Source: an uncultured Lachnospiraceae bacterium
Lineage (GTDB): Bacteria; Bacillota; Clostridia; Lachnospirales; Lachnospiraceae
Reading direction: 5' to 3'
DNA length: 64,000 bases
NCBI GenBank assembly: GCA_934351255.1
Contig: CAKRJH010000013.1
Location: 10,552 to 74,551, forward strand
Both the position numbers and the translations under genes were made by a program. A model generated the notes under the pieces. The model made no database searches and was not told where the DNA came from. It saw only the letters and a list, made by a program, of their open reading frames with translations. Below, piece by piece: positions 32,605 through 41,923 of the stretch; the stretch's first letter is position 1; the number at the start of each line of letters is the position of its first letter.

Positions 32605-33504
32605 ATGACACATAACATGGAGTTTGAGAAGACCGCAACCCGGGTGTCCACCGTCAGCATCTGGGGCAATCTGATTTTGTCCCTCTTTAAGCTGCTGGCC
32701 GGGATTCTGGCACATTCCGGGGCGATGATCAGTGATGCGATTCATTCTGCGTCCGATGTGTTCAGCAGCATTATCGTGATCATCGGGGTGCGTCTGTCGG
32801 CCAGAGAGTCCGATGAGGGGCATCCTTATGGGCATGAGAGACTGGAGTGTGTGGCTGCTGTGGTTCTTTCGACAGTGCTGCTCATTACCGGTCTCGGGAT
32901 TGGTCTGTCTGCCGTGGAACATATCATAGAATATGCCAGAAAGGGAGCCGGCACATTGCAGATCCCGGGGATACTCGCACTGGTGGCTGCTGTGATCTCC
33001 ATTGTCACCAAGGAGGCTATGTACTGGTATACCAGATATTATGCCAGATGCATTGATTCCTCGGCGCTGATGGCGGATGCCTGGCACCACAGGTCAGATG
33101 CTCTGTCTTCCGTGGGAGCTCTGGTGGGTGTGGCCGGTGCGCGGATGGGCGTGGCTATTCTCGATCCGATCGCCAGTCTGGTGATCTGTCTGTTTATTAT
33201 CAAGGCTGTCTATGATATTTTCACGGATGCCATGGATAAGATGGTGGATCACAGTTGTGACCAGCAGATCTGTCAGGCAATGGAAGAGTGTATCCTGAAA
33301 CAGGAGGGCGTGCTGTGTATCGATCTGTTGCAGACCCGTATTTTTGGCAATAAGATCTATGTGGATCTGGAGATCGGTGCTGACGGGGACCGGACGCTGT
33401 GGGAGGCTCATGGTGTGGCGGAAAACGTACACAATGCTATCGAGCAGCAGTTCCCGAAGGTCAAACATATTATGGTGCATGTCAATCCGGTCAGGAAACT
33501 GTGA
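32605..33504 (+). CDS. Cation diffusion facilitator transporter
   Basis: A 299-residue CDF exporter of divalent metals (Zn, Fe, Mn, Co or Ni). It has six transmembrane helices, the metal sites S-D-A-I-H-S-A-S-D (about 42-50) and A-D-A-W-H-H-R-S-D (about 156-164), and a cytoplasmic C-terminal domain. The H-x-x-x-D and D-x-x-x-D style pattern does not fix the metal. It lies 5' of the nickel-cofactor genes, so nickel is a possible substrate, but the link is weak because the structured repeat separates them. Confidence 0.88.
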   Translation: MTHNMEFEKTATRVSTVSIWGNLILSLFKLLAGILAHSGAMISDAIHSASDVFSSIIVIIGVRLSARESDEGHPYGHERLECVAAVVLSTVLLITGLGIGLSAVEHIIEYARKGAGTLQIPGILALVAAVISIVTKEAMYWYTRYYARCIDSSALMADAWHHRSDALSSVGALVGVAGARMGVAILDPIASLVICLFIIKAVYDIFTDAMDKMVDHSCDQQICQAMEECILKQEGVLCIDLLQTRIFGNKIYVDLEIGADGDRTLWEAHGVAENVHNAIEQQFPKVKHIMVHVNPVRKL

Positions 33505-33542
33505 CTCGGGGAATGCGACAATGATCGGACAGGAGGAAAATA

Positions 33543-33680
33543 GTGTGAAAAATACTGTCGGTACAGTATTTTTACACACGGCTATTTGTGCCGCAGACGT
33601 CACAAAATAGCCCTGATCGCAGAGCAAAATCTGATATTTTGCTCGCGATTCCTTCGACGCAAAGCGTCTGCGGAATGGAG
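33543..33680 (+). repeat. Structured repeat element, copy 2, at the larB start
   Basis: This copy has the same four hairpins as the element at 1788: H1 (33543-33558 region with the ACTGT/ACAGT top and the strand ending at 33579), H2 GGCTATTTGTG with CACAAAATAGCC, H3 around AGCAAAAT/ATTTTGCT, and H4 GACGC/GCGTC. The H2 loop is again complementary to the H4 3' side (9 pairs plus a wobble). A GGAGG (33532-33536) and GTG (33545) at its 5' edge, and GGAG plus GTG (33687) at its 3' edge, frame it with two start signals. The first would give a 21-residue peptide, V-K-N-T-V-G-T-V and so on, ending at TAG. Confidence 0.75.
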
Positions 33681-33686
33681 AGTAGT

Positions 33687-34454
33687 GTGAAAGTCAGGGA
33701 GATGCTGGTTCGTCTGCAGCAGGGAGAACTTTCTGTGGAGGACGTGGAGAAACAACTGAAAAAACAGCCTTTTGAGGATCTTGCATTTGCCAAACTGGAT
33801 GGACACCGAAGGATCAGGCAGGGCTTTCCGGAGGTAGTATTCTGCCAGGGCAAGCCCGATGAGTATCTGGTGTCCATCTACCGGAATATCCTGCAGCAGG
33901 AGGGTGAGGTCTTGGGAACCAGAGCGACCCAGGCACAGTATGAGCTGGTGAGGCAGGCTATTCCACAGATCCAGTATGATCCGGTATCCCGGATTCTGAA
34001 ATATCAGAAGGAGACACCGGGGAAGCAGGGGCTGGTTGTGGTATGTACGGCCGGCACGGCAGATATTGCAGTGGGAGAGGAGGCGGCCCAGACGGCAGAG
34101 TTTTTTGGAAGCCATGTGGAGCGCATGTATGATGTGGGGGTCAGCGGCCTGCACCGGTTGTTGTCCGGCATGGAACTGCTCCAGAGTGCCAACTGCATTG
34201 TGGCGGTAGCCGGTATGGAGGGGGCGCTGGCCAGTGTGATCGGCGGATTGGTGGCCAATCCTGTGATCGCCGTGCCGACTTCTGTGGGCTATGGTGCCAA
34301 TCTGCAGGGGGTATCGGCATTGCTGACGATGATCAACAGTTGTGCCAATGGCATTGCAACGGTCAATATAGATAATGGATATGGTGCGGGATATCTGGCA
34401 ACGCAGATCAACCGACTGGCCTGTGGACATACGGGGGAGGCTGCACATGAGTAG
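33687..34454 (+). CDS. larB: Nickel-pincer cofactor synthesis carboxylase
   Basis: LarB carboxylates and hydrolyses nicotinic acid adenine dinucleotide to give the pyridine dicarboxylate mononucleotide. The 255-residue product has the PurE/AIR-carboxylase-like C-terminal domain: V-C-T-A-G-T-A-D, Y-D-V-G-V-S-G-L-H, V-A-G-M-E-G-A-L and P-T-S-V-G-Y-G. GTG 33687 is chosen by its GGAG at 6 bases; the open frame continues upstream through the structured repeat, which is not coding. The stop overlaps larC by 8 bases. Confidence 0.93.
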   Translation: MKVREMLVRLQQGELSVEDVEKQLKKQPFEDLAFAKLDGHRRIRQGFPEVVFCQGKPDEYLVSIYRNILQQEGEVLGTRATQAQYELVRQAIPQIQYDPVSRILKYQKETPGKQGLVVVCTAGTADIAVGEEAAQTAEFFGSHVERMYDVGVSGLHRLLSGMELLQSANCIVAVAGMEGALASVIGGLVANPVIAVPTSVGYGANLQGVSALLTMINSCANGIATVNIDNGYGAGYLATQINRLACGHTGEAAHE

Positions 34455-35763
34455 AATACTGAGTTTTGACTGCTTCGCCGGGATCAGCGGAGATATGATA
34501 GTGGCAGCACTGCTGGATCTGGGGGCAGATGAGAAAAAACTCCGGGAGGGGATTTACAGCCTGCCACTGTCGGGGTATCATATCGACGTGAGCCGGGTGA
34601 CAAAGGCGGCGCTGGACTGCTGTGATTTTGCGGTGGTTCTCGGGCAGGACAATCACGACCATGATATGGAGTACCTTCATGGTGAGCCCCATCATGAGGA
34701 GACATCGAGCCACGGGCATACCCACAGAGGCATGCGTGAGATACGTGAGATCATTGGAGCGGGAAACGTGACCGACGGAGCCAGGGCACTTGCGCTTCGC
34801 ATCTTTGAGATCCTGGCGCAGGCGGAGGCGCGCGCACATGGAACCGGCGTAGACCAGGTGCATTTTCATGAGGTGGGTGCGGTGGATTCCATCGTGGATA
34901 TTGTGGCGGCAGCCATCTGCCTGGATGATCTGCATATCGACCGTGTGGTGATCCCATATCTGGCAGAGGGAAGCGGTACGGTGCGCTGTCAGCATGGCGT
35001 GCTTCCGATACCGGTGCCTGCGGTGGCGGGGATCGTATCGACGTATGATCTGCCGCTTAAGATGACAGAGATCCGGGGAGAACTGGTGACGCCGACCGGG
35101 GCGGCCATTGCGGCGGCGCTGGAGCCGGCCAGGAACATGCCTGAGGATGTCAGATTGCTCGCCTGTGGATATGGAGCGGGCAAACGGACTTATGAGCGGC
35201 CGAGTATCCTGCGAGCCATGCTCTGGGAACAGTGTGATCCCGGTCAGAGCACAGAGGAAGCACAGGGCATTGCCGGCAAGGAGTCGAACCGGTCCGTGGA
35301 GAGTATCGGAGAGACTTTGGAAACCTGGGAGCAGGACAGGGTCTGGAAACTGGAGGCCAATATCGACGACATGACGGGAGAACATCTCGGACTGGTCGTG
35401 GAACGTCTGATGGATTCCGGAGCGAGAGACGTATATTACACGCCGATCTATATGAAAAAGAACCGGCCGGCATATCTTCTGGGGGTACTTGCCGATGAGG
35501 AGACTCTTCCGCGGATCGAAGAACTGATCTTTGAGGAGACCACCACGATCGGGATCAGGCGTTGTCTGATGCAGAGGAGCATTCTGGCCAGGAAACAGGC
35601 CGTAGTCTGTACACCGTGGGGAGAGGCACGTGTGAAACTGTGCGAAACCGCTCATTCCAGAAAATGCTATCCGGAATATGAGAGCGTGAAAGAATTGTCC
35701 CAAAAAGCGGACATGTCATACCGGGAAATGTACATGGAGATCGTTTCGCGGTATCAGGGATAA
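34447..35763 (+). CDS. larC: Nickel insertase of the nickel-pincer cofactor
   Basis: LarC inserts nickel into the thiolated cofactor using CTP. The 438-residue protein starts at ATG 34447 (M-S-R-I-L-S-F-D-C-F-A-G-I-S-G-D-M), the standard LarC opening. It has a His-rich segment near residues 60-90 (H-D-H-D, H-H-E-E, H-G-H-T-H) as expected for nickel binding, and the C-terminal domain. A longer upstream reading overlaps larB and is not used. In some species larC is split by a programmed frameshift; here it is a single frame. Confidence 0.93.
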   Translation: MSRILSFDCFAGISGDMIVAALLDLGADEKKLREGIYSLPLSGYHIDVSRVTKAALDCCDFAVVLGQDNHDHDMEYLHGEPHHEETSSHGHTHRGMREIREIIGAGNVTDGARALALRIFEILAQAEARAHGTGVDQVHFHEVGAVDSIVDIVAAAICLDDLHIDRVVIPYLAEGSGTVRCQHGVLPIPVPAVAGIVSTYDLPLKMTEIRGELVTPTGAAIAAALEPARNMPEDVRLLACGYGAGKRTYERPSILRAMLWEQCDPGQSTEEAQGIAGKESNRSVESIGETLETWEQDRVWKLEANIDDMTGEHLGLVVERLMDSGARDVYYTPIYMKKNRPAYLLGVLADEETLPRIEELIFEETTTIGIRRCLMQRSILARKQAVVCTPWGEARVKLCETAHSRKCYPEYESVKELSQKADMSYREMYMEIVSRYQG

Positions 35764-35811
35764 CCGACAGAGCCAGGCAGCATTATAATAACTACAGAGG
35801 AGGACGACATT

Positions 35812-36807
35812 ATGCATATGGCAGACGCATTATTATCAGCAGGAGTGGCAGGCACCATGTATGCCTGCTCCGGAGCAGTGACCGCTTACAGTGTGAAAAA
35901 GGTACGGCGGCTTGACGAGGTACAGACGGTTCCTGTGATGGGAGTGATGGGAGCCTTTGTGTTCGCAGCGCAGATGATCAATTTCACAATTCCCGGGACG
36001 GGATCTTCCGGGCATCTATGTGGAGGCATGCTGCTTTCCGCTATTCTGGGACCGGAGGCGGGATTTCTAACAATGATCGGTGTGCTGCTGATCCAATGTC
36101 TTCTGTTTGCCGACGGCGGACTTCTTGCCCTGGGAGCCAATATCTGGAATATGGCATTCTTTGGATGTTTTCTGGGCGGAGCGGTGATCTGGAGACTTTT
36201 CATGAGACATGGGATGAGCCGTGCGAAGATCGTGGCTGCTTCTGTACTGGGAAGTGTGGTCAGTCTGGAACTTGGGGCCTTGTGTGTCTGTCTGGAGACG
36301 TTGGCTTCCGGTGTGACGAAACTGCCATTTCAGGTGTTTCTGGCGGCGATGATGCCGATCCATCTGGCGATCGGACTGGTTGAGGGACTGATCACATCCG
36401 GAGTGCTTCTGTTTATCTATCAAGCCAGACCACAGCTTCTGGCAGGATATGAGCAGAAGGATGGACAGGGGATGAACTGGAAGGGAGTCCTGGGAATCCT
36501 GACTGCGGCAGCTGCAGTGACAGCCGGGCTGTTATCTCTGGCGGCGTCCTCTCTCCCGGACGGACTGGAATGGTCTATGCAGCAGGTGGCCGGCACGACA
36601 GAACTGACGGCCAGAGGCTGGGTGTATGATATGGCCGCGAAGATACAGAATCTAACGTCATTTTTGCCGGATTACCAGTGGCAGGGCCACGGTGAGGCGG
36701 CCGGAACGTCATTGGCCGGTCTGCTCGGAGCGGCGGCAGCGGTAGTGCTCTGCGCAGGGATCTGTCAGACAATCAAGGTATTAAAGAAGAAAAAACATCA
36801 TGGATAA
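35812..36807 (+). CDS. nikM: Nickel ECF transporter substrate-binding component, NikM-N fusion
   Basis: A 331-residue membrane protein with the N-terminal M-H-M-A-D-A-L that places the metal ligands in CbiM/NikM, followed by about seven helices. The C-terminal third, with P-D-G-L-E (about 248) and a final helix, matches the NikN/CbiN (PDGLE) part, so M and N are fused. Position after larBC argues for nickel over cobalt. Its stop overlaps the next gene by 8 bases. Confidence 0.88.
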   Translation: MHMADALLSAGVAGTMYACSGAVTAYSVKKVRRLDEVQTVPVMGVMGAFVFAAQMINFTIPGTGSSGHLCGGMLLSAILGPEAGFLTMIGVLLIQCLLFADGGLLALGANIWNMAFFGCFLGGAVIWRLFMRHGMSRAKIVAASVLGSVVSLELGALCVCLETLASGVTKLPFQVFLAAMMPIHLAIGLVEGLITSGVLLFIYQARPQLLAGYEQKDGQGMNWKGVLGILTAAAAVTAGLLSLAASSLPDGLEWSMQQVAGTTELTARGWVYDMAAKIQNLTSFLPDYQWQGHGEAAGTSLAGLLGAAAAVVLCAGICQTIKVLKKKKHHG

Positions 36808-37543
36808 ATTTCAAACAGGAGAACACCAGATCCGGCAGATAGACCGGTATCATATGGAAAAGAAGCCGGGCGCAGGGATTCATCCTGCCGCCCGGCTGTT
36901 TGTGGTGGTGGTGTTTCTGATCTGTGTTATGTCCTGCCCGGCGGGCAGACTGGATATTTTGTGTGGACTCGCCGTGTTTCCGGTAGTGACTGCGCTGTGG
37001 GAAGAAATCTCACTGTGGCAGGCCATCTGTCATTTCCGGGTGGTTCTTGTGTTTCTGGTCTTCGTGGGATTGTTTAATCCCTGGCAGGCGATGATCGGCA
37101 TTCTGGTCAAGGGAATCTGGGCGGTATGTGCGACCTGGCTTTTGATGTCTATGCTTGGGATTCGGGGGATCTGTGCCGCCATGCGCTGGTTCCACCTGCC
37201 ATCCATCCTGGTGACAACGGTGGGATTGATCTACCGGTACAGTACGCTCTGGATGCGTGAAATGCAGCAGATGAGCCAGGCGTATGCATTGCGTGCTCCG
37301 GGGAAGAGAGGCATTGCATTCCGGCACTGGGGGAGTTTTCTGGGACTATTGCTGCTTCGTAGTGTCGATCGATCCAGAGAGGTGTATCAGGCCATGCTGT
37401 TGCGAGGGTATGATCCCGAACATCAGATGGACATCCCGGCGGAAAAGCCGGAGGGTATACGGAGCCTTGCCTACGTGGCCATATGGAGTGTCGTGCTTCT
37501 GGCGGTGCGTATCCTGTTTTTGCATGCAGCCTGGGTGGGATAA
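36800..37543 (+). CDS. nikQ: ECF transporter transmembrane component
   Basis: A 247-residue CbiQ/NikQ-type coupling protein with about five helices. The cytoplasmic coupling motif lies around A-Y-A-L-R-A-P-G (about 155) and M-L-L-R-G-Y-D (about 198-204). It transmits ATPase movement to NikM. The gene overlaps nikM and is followed by the ATPase gene after 89 bases. Confidence 0.88.
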   Translation: MDKFQTGEHQIRQIDRYHMEKKPGAGIHPAARLFVVVVFLICVMSCPAGRLDILCGLAVFPVVTALWEEISLWQAICHFRVVLVFLVFVGLFNPWQAMIGILVKGIWAVCATWLLMSMLGIRGICAAMRWFHLPSILVTTVGLIYRYSTLWMREMQQMSQAYALRAPGKRGIAFRHWGSFLGLLLLRSVDRSREVYQAMLLRGYDPEHQMDIPAEKPEGIRSLAYVAIWSVVLLAVRILFLHAAWVG

Positions 37544-37632
37544 GCGATGAGACCGGGGCGGCAGAGTAGTATTCATTTACCGGAGAGGGGATACAGTCCC
37601 CGGTTCACAGGATTGGAGAGGAGTGGTTCGAT

Positions 37633-38364
37633 ATGGAGAATGCGTTGATCGAAGCGAAGGAGCTGACATTTTCCTATGGAGAGGTTCCGGCGCTGGAACA
37701 GATCAGCTTTGAGGTCCGGGCTGGGGAATGCATTGGACTGGTCGGTGCCAATGGTGCCGGCAAATCAACTTTATTAAAACTGATGGTGGGACTGCTGGAA
37801 GGATACGAGGGAACTCTGTCGGTGGGTGGAATTCCTGTGATCAGGAAGAATTATCCGCAGATCCGCCGCCTGGCGGGATATCTTTTTCAGGATTCGAGAC
37901 ACCAGCTTTTTTCACAGACCGTCTATGAGGATGTGGCGTTTGGCCCTGTGAATTATGGATATTCGCCGGAGGAAGTGCGCGAACGCGTGGAACATGCCAT
38001 GAAGATGGTTCATATCGAGGATCTTGGAGAACGCCCGGTCTATCAGATGTCCGGAGGTCAGACCAAACTGGCAGCTCTGGCGACCCTGCTTGCCATGGAG
38101 CCGGAACTGGTACTGTTTGATGAGCCGTCAGCGGCACTCGACCCCAAGAATCGCAGGGGATTGATGGAGATCATCCGCCAGATGCCGGCGACGAGACTGA
38201 TCGCATCCCACGATCTGGATTTTATCTACGATACCTGTCAGCGGGTGATCCTGCTGTATCAGGGCAGGATTGTCGGGCAGGGAAGTGTGCAGGAGATCCT
38301 GACAGACGAAAAGAAACTCCAGACCTATGATCTGGAGCTTCCGCTGCGTTTCAGTAATAAATAG
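37633..38364 (+). CDS. nikO: ECF transporter ATP-binding component
   Basis: A 243-residue ABC ATPase with Walker A G-A-N-G-A-G-K-S-T (about 39-47), a Q-loop, the signature M-S-G-G-Q-T-K and Walker B L-V-L-F-D-E-P-S. Together with nikM-N and nikQ it forms a full nickel (or cobalt) importer. A convergent gene follows after 33 bases without a clear terminator. Confidence 0.9.
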   Translation: MENALIEAKELTFSYGEVPALEQISFEVRAGECIGLVGANGAGKSTLLKLMVGLLEGYEGTLSVGGIPVIRKNYPQIRRLAGYLFQDSRHQLFSQTVYEDVAFGPVNYGYSPEEVRERVEHAMKMVHIEDLGERPVYQMSGGQTKLAALATLLAMEPELVLFDEPSAALDPKNRRGLMEIIRQMPATRLIASHDLDFIYDTCQRVILLYQGRIVGQGSVQEILTDEKKLQTYDLELPLRFSNK

Positions 38365-38397
38365 CATTCCGTGGGATATCATCGGATGATGTATGGT

Positions 38398-39474
38398 CTA
38401 AGACCAGTGCATCAGATCTTTGGCCCTGGCAGTGATCAGCCGGGCCATTTTTTCGTGGGAGGACGGTGATGGATGCCAGAATGTGCCCAGACCGTCATGT
38501 TCTTCATCCTGACATGGGATATGGAGATAGTCGATCTCCACCTCCGGAGCCAGTGCTTTGACGGTGGAAGGAATCCGCTCGACAGCAGGACAAAGATGTT
38601 GGTCCATAATGCCAAGCGTGCATAAAAACCTGGCCTGTGGGTATTGTCTGTGGATGCGCAGGACGAACTGCGTATAGGCATCGACAAAGGCCTGATGGCG
38701 GTCAGCGTGATCCGTGCAGTAACTGGCGTCATTGGTGCCAAGGAAAATGATCACAAGATCCGGGACGAACGTATCGAAATCCCAGCGCTGCCAGTCAGTC
38801 TGTTCTTCGTGGAAATACTGTTTTGAGAGGCCGGCGTCGGCATATTCATACAGCATCGGGATAAGCCAGGAGTCATCGATGGGATTGGTGTCAACACTGA
38901 CATAGGAAGTGATCACTCCCTTGCCGTTCCAGGCCACGATCTCATAGTCGGCATCCAGTGCGCGTGCGGTGAGATAAGAATAGGCACAGGTGACATCCTC
39001 GACGTCCGTGCGGTGTACCTCGTCGGTCACGGAGCCGTTGACACCGTATCCGCAGGTGATAGAATCACCGATGATCTGGATGCGCCGTTCTCTGACAGCA
39101 GGGGGATCCAGAAGGTCGTCGGTATCAATGGTGATGGCGCCGATGCCGCAGGACGCGTACTCCGGCTCGGTCAGTTTCATGATCGTCAGAGTGACGGTGC
39201 GGATCTGTTCGCTCTCATAGATCACAATGTCCATGGAGGCCTGTGTCAGACAGATGCGTCTGGATGGAACCGGTTCGTCGTCCACGAAAATTCCGACAAA
39301 GGCATTCTGGCCTTCCTCAAAGTTCTGTGGATCCGAAACAAAGTGAACGGATGCCTTTTTTCCTGTAAATGTAAATGCAATGTGTGATGCGGAATAACTC
39401 AGATAGCGCACCTGATCGCGGTACAGATTTCTTCCGGAAATCTTTACCTTATCGTTTGTGGCAAAAAATTGCAT
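38398..39474 (-). CDS. SGNH-family esterase, carbohydrate esterase family 2-like
   Basis: A 358-residue protein in two parts: an N-terminal jelly-roll domain (about 1-125) and an SGNH hydrolase domain with I-G-D-S-I-T-C-G-Y-G (Ser at about 138), F-L-G-T-N-D and the final W-H-P-S-x-x-x-H with the catalytic His. This is the CE2 acetyl-xylan/deacetylase layout. No signal peptide is seen, so it probably removes acetyl groups from imported oligosaccharides in the cytoplasm. Confidence 0.87.
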   Translation of the reverse strand: MQFFATNDKVKISGRNLYRDQVRYLSYSASHIAFTFTGKKASVHFVSDPQNFEEGQNAFVGIFVDDEPVPSRRICLTQASMDIVIYESEQIRTVTLTIMKLTEPEYASCGIGAITIDTDDLLDPPAVRERRIQIIGDSITCGYGVNGSVTDEVHRTDVEDVTCAYSYLTARALDADYEIVAWNGKGVITSYVSVDTNPIDDSWLIPMLYEYADAGLSKQYFHEEQTDWQRWDFDTFVPDLVIIFLGTNDASYCTDHADRHQAFVDAYTQFVLRIHRQYPQARFLCTLGIMDQHLCPAVERIPSTVKALAPEVEIDYLHIPCQDEEHDGLGTFWHPSPSSHEKMARLITARAKDLMHWS

Positions 39475-39767
39475 AAAGTGTCCTCTCTTCCCTGGGTAGT
39501 CATTTTCTCCATTCTAGCATGATGAAAACCAATAATCAATTTGAGAATACCGAAGGAAACAAATACAGAATTTTGTTTCATTTTTGACCGTAAATATGGA
39601 AGATTGTTATATGGTGAATGAAATTCATCTATAAAGTGAAGAAATATTTTCATTTTCTCTTTACATTTGAAGCCAGTGTTTTATAATAGGTAGTGCTGAC
39701 TTAAGAAAATTTATCAATTTATCAAGTGATACAAGACAAGCAATACGAGAAAGGCATGGTTATTATC
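39475..39767. promoter_or_regulatory. Divergent control region with por operon promoter
   Basis: A promoter for the por operon is seen at 39660-39687 (TTTACA, 16-base spacer, TATAAT). An 8-base inverted repeat (GAAACAAA/TTTGTTTC, about 39558-39581) followed by ATTTTT may be an operator or terminator. No gene is seen in these 293 bases. Confidence 0.55.
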
Positions 39768-40349
39768 ATGAAGAATGGTATCGAAATTAGATGGCACGGT
39801 CGCGGAGGCCAGGGTGCGAAGACGGCTGCTCTGCTTCTGGCGGATGTAGCATTCAAGACAGGACAGAATGTCCAGGGATTTCCGGAGTATGGTCCGGAGC
39901 GTATGGGCGCACCGATCACGGCATACAACCGTATCAGCAAGGATCCGATCCGGGTACATTCCAATATCTATTATCCGGATCTGGTGGTTGTGGTGGATGA
40001 GACGCTCCTGCATGCAGTGCACGTGACGGACGGACTCAAACCGGACGGGGCTATTATCATAAATACAGCGAAGAGCGCAGAGGAAGTCAGACCTTTGCTG
40101 AAAGGATTTGGGGGACGTGTCTTTACAGTGGATGGCCGCCATATTTCCATGGAGACTCTGGGAAAGAACTTCCCGAACAGCCCGATGCTTGCGGCTGCCG
40201 TGGCGGTCAGTGAGATTATGCCAAGAGATACATTCATCCGGGAGATGCGCGTATCTTACCAGCACAAGTTTGCCAAGAAGCCGGAGGTGATCGACGGCAA
40301 TATGCGTGCGCTGGAGATGGCATTTGACGAGGTTGAGAAGATGAAATAG
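39768..40349 (+). CDS. porG: 2-oxoacid:ferredoxin oxidoreductase gamma subunit
   Basis: The gamma subunit of a four-part pyruvate-type oxidoreductase, which splits a 2-oxoacid with CoA to acyl-CoA, CO2 and reduced ferredoxin. The 193-residue product starts M-K-N-G-I-E-I-R-W-H-G-R-G-G-Q-G, the usual gamma opening; this decides ATG 39768 over an upstream ATG at 39756. It is the first gene of porG-D-A-B. Confidence 0.92.
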   Translation: MKNGIEIRWHGRGGQGAKTAALLLADVAFKTGQNVQGFPEYGPERMGAPITAYNRISKDPIRVHSNIYYPDLVVVVDETLLHAVHVTDGLKPDGAIIINTAKSAEEVRPLLKGFGGRVFTVDGRHISMETLGKNFPNSPMLAAAVAVSEIMPRDTFIREMRVSYQHKFAKKPEVIDGNMRALEMAFDEVEKMK

Positions 40350-40375
40350 TACATCAGAAAGGTTTGGTTTTTAGT

Positions 40376-40681
40376 ATGAGGACAGATATTACGAAGATTA
40401 ATGAAACGACACCTCATCAGGATCTCACTGAGGGCCTGATGATGTTTGCCGGTGGTACATCCAAACAGTTTAACACAGGGGAGTGGAGAACCAATACACC
40501 GGTCTTTCATGCCGATCTGTGCAAGCAGTGTCTGCTCTGTGCTCCGGTCTGCCCGGATGGCAGCATCCCGGTAGAGGGTGGCAGGAGACTGGATTTTGAT
40601 TTTGATCATTGCAAGGGCTGCGGCATTTGTGCCGAGGTTTGCCCATTTCAGGCGATTGAGATGAAGGAGGGAAATTTCTAA
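40376..40681 (+). CDS. porD: 2-oxoacid:ferredoxin oxidoreductase delta (ferredoxin) subunit
   Basis: A 101-residue protein carrying two [4Fe-4S] motifs, C-K-Q-C-L-L-C-A-P-V-C-P and C-K-G-C-G-I-C-A-E-V-C-P, which pass electrons to ferredoxin. ATG 40376 is preferred over TTG 40364, which touches the ribosome site. The stop overlaps the start of porA by one base (TAATG). Confidence 0.92.
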   Translation: MRTDITKINETTPHQDLTEGLMMFAGGTSKQFNTGEWRTNTPVFHADLCKQCLLCAPVCPDGSIPVEGGRRLDFDFDHCKGCGICAEVCPFQAIEMKEGNF

Positions 40682-41859
40682 TGGCTATCAAAGAACGTAT
40701 GTCCGGAAACGAGGCAGTGGCTTATGCGATCCGTCAGGTGAATCCGGATGTTTTTCCGGCATTCCCGATCACTCCTTCTACGGAGATTCCACAGATGGTT
40801 TCCAATTACATTGCAAACGGGCAGATGGATACAGAGTTTATTCCGGTGGAGAGTGAGCATTCTTCCATGAGTGCCACGATTGGAGCTGAGGCGGCCGGTG
40901 CGAGAAGTATGACGGCAACATCGTCCGCAGGACTGGCACTGATGTGGGAGGAACTTCTTCTGGCAGCGTCCAATCGTATGCCATGTGTGCTGACGCTGGT
41001 CAATCGTACCTTGTCCGGCCCGATCAATATCAACTGTGATCATACCGATGGTATGGGAGCCAGAGATACCGGTTGGATCCAGATTTATGCAGAGAACAAC
41101 CAGGAGGCGTATGACAACTATATTCAGGCCTATCCGATTGCGGAGGATCCCCGTGTACATCTTCCGGTGATGGTTTGTCAGGATGGATTTATCACCAGCC
41201 ATGCTGTGGAGAACATTGTGCTTGAAGAGGATCAGTTTGTCAAAGACTTTGTCGGAGAGTATCAGCCGGAGGAGTTCCTGCTGAATCCGGGCAAACCGGT
41301 TGCAGTCGGTCCGTACGCAATCTCCAGCTATGCGATGGAGGCCAGAAAGAATCAGGCACTGGCCATGGAGGCTGCCAGGGACGTGATCAAAGAGGTGGCG
41401 CAGAAGTACCGGGAACTTACCGGAAGAGGATTTGACTTCTTCGAGGAGTATCGTATGGAGGATGCGGACTATGTCATCCTGATCATGGGGTCTGCCGCAG
41501 GCACGACCAAGGAGGCTGTGGATGAACTGCGGGCAGAGGGCAAAAAGGTCGGCATGCTCAAACTTCGTGTCTTCCGTCCATTCCCTGCCGGGGAGATCGC
41601 ACAGGCATTGAAACATTGTAAGGCAGTAGCGATCATGGATCGCTGTGAGAGTTACAATACAAACGGTGGACCACTGGGAAGTGAAGTGACCGCGGGACTG
41701 TTCCGTGAAAAGATTCAGATTGAAGCAGTGAACTATATTTACGGACTGGCCGGGCGCGATTATACCGTCGATGATGCCAGGAACATTTTTGGAGAACTGG
41801 CAGGTCTGGTAGAGGAAGGCAAGCCGGTCGAGCAGTTCAAATACATTGGGTTACGATAA
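40681..41859 (+). CDS. porA: 2-oxoacid:ferredoxin oxidoreductase alpha subunit
   Basis: The 392-residue alpha subunit holds the pyrimidine-binding domain (F-P-I-T-P-S-T-E-I near 22-30, V-E-S-E-H-S-S-M-S) and a C-terminal domain. It works with porB to form the thiamine diphosphate site. Sequence and length fit pyruvate oxidoreductases, but 2-oxoisovalerate or 2-ketoglutarate cannot be excluded. Confidence 0.92.
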   Translation: MAIKERMSGNEAVAYAIRQVNPDVFPAFPITPSTEIPQMVSNYIANGQMDTEFIPVESEHSSMSATIGAEAAGARSMTATSSAGLALMWEELLLAASNRMPCVLTLVNRTLSGPININCDHTDGMGARDTGWIQIYAENNQEAYDNYIQAYPIAEDPRVHLPVMVCQDGFITSHAVENIVLEEDQFVKDFVGEYQPEEFLLNPGKPVAVGPYAISSYAMEARKNQALAMEAARDVIKEVAQKYRELTGRGFDFFEEYRMEDADYVILIMGSAAGTTKEAVDELRAEGKKVGMLKLRVFRPFPAGEIAQALKHCKAVAIMDRCESYNTNGGPLGSEVTAGLFREKIQIEAVNYIYGLAGRDYTVDDARNIFGELAGLVEEGKPVEQFKYIGLR

Positions 41860-41923
41860 TCGCATGAAATACCTGACTCAAAGGATTTCATACGAAACAT
41901 TTGGAAAGGCTTGGGAATGATTA

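Noticed and set aside
36067..36423. His-rich minus-strand frame opposite nikM
   Set aside because: It looks metal-binding but is the complement of a well-supported membrane protein gene.
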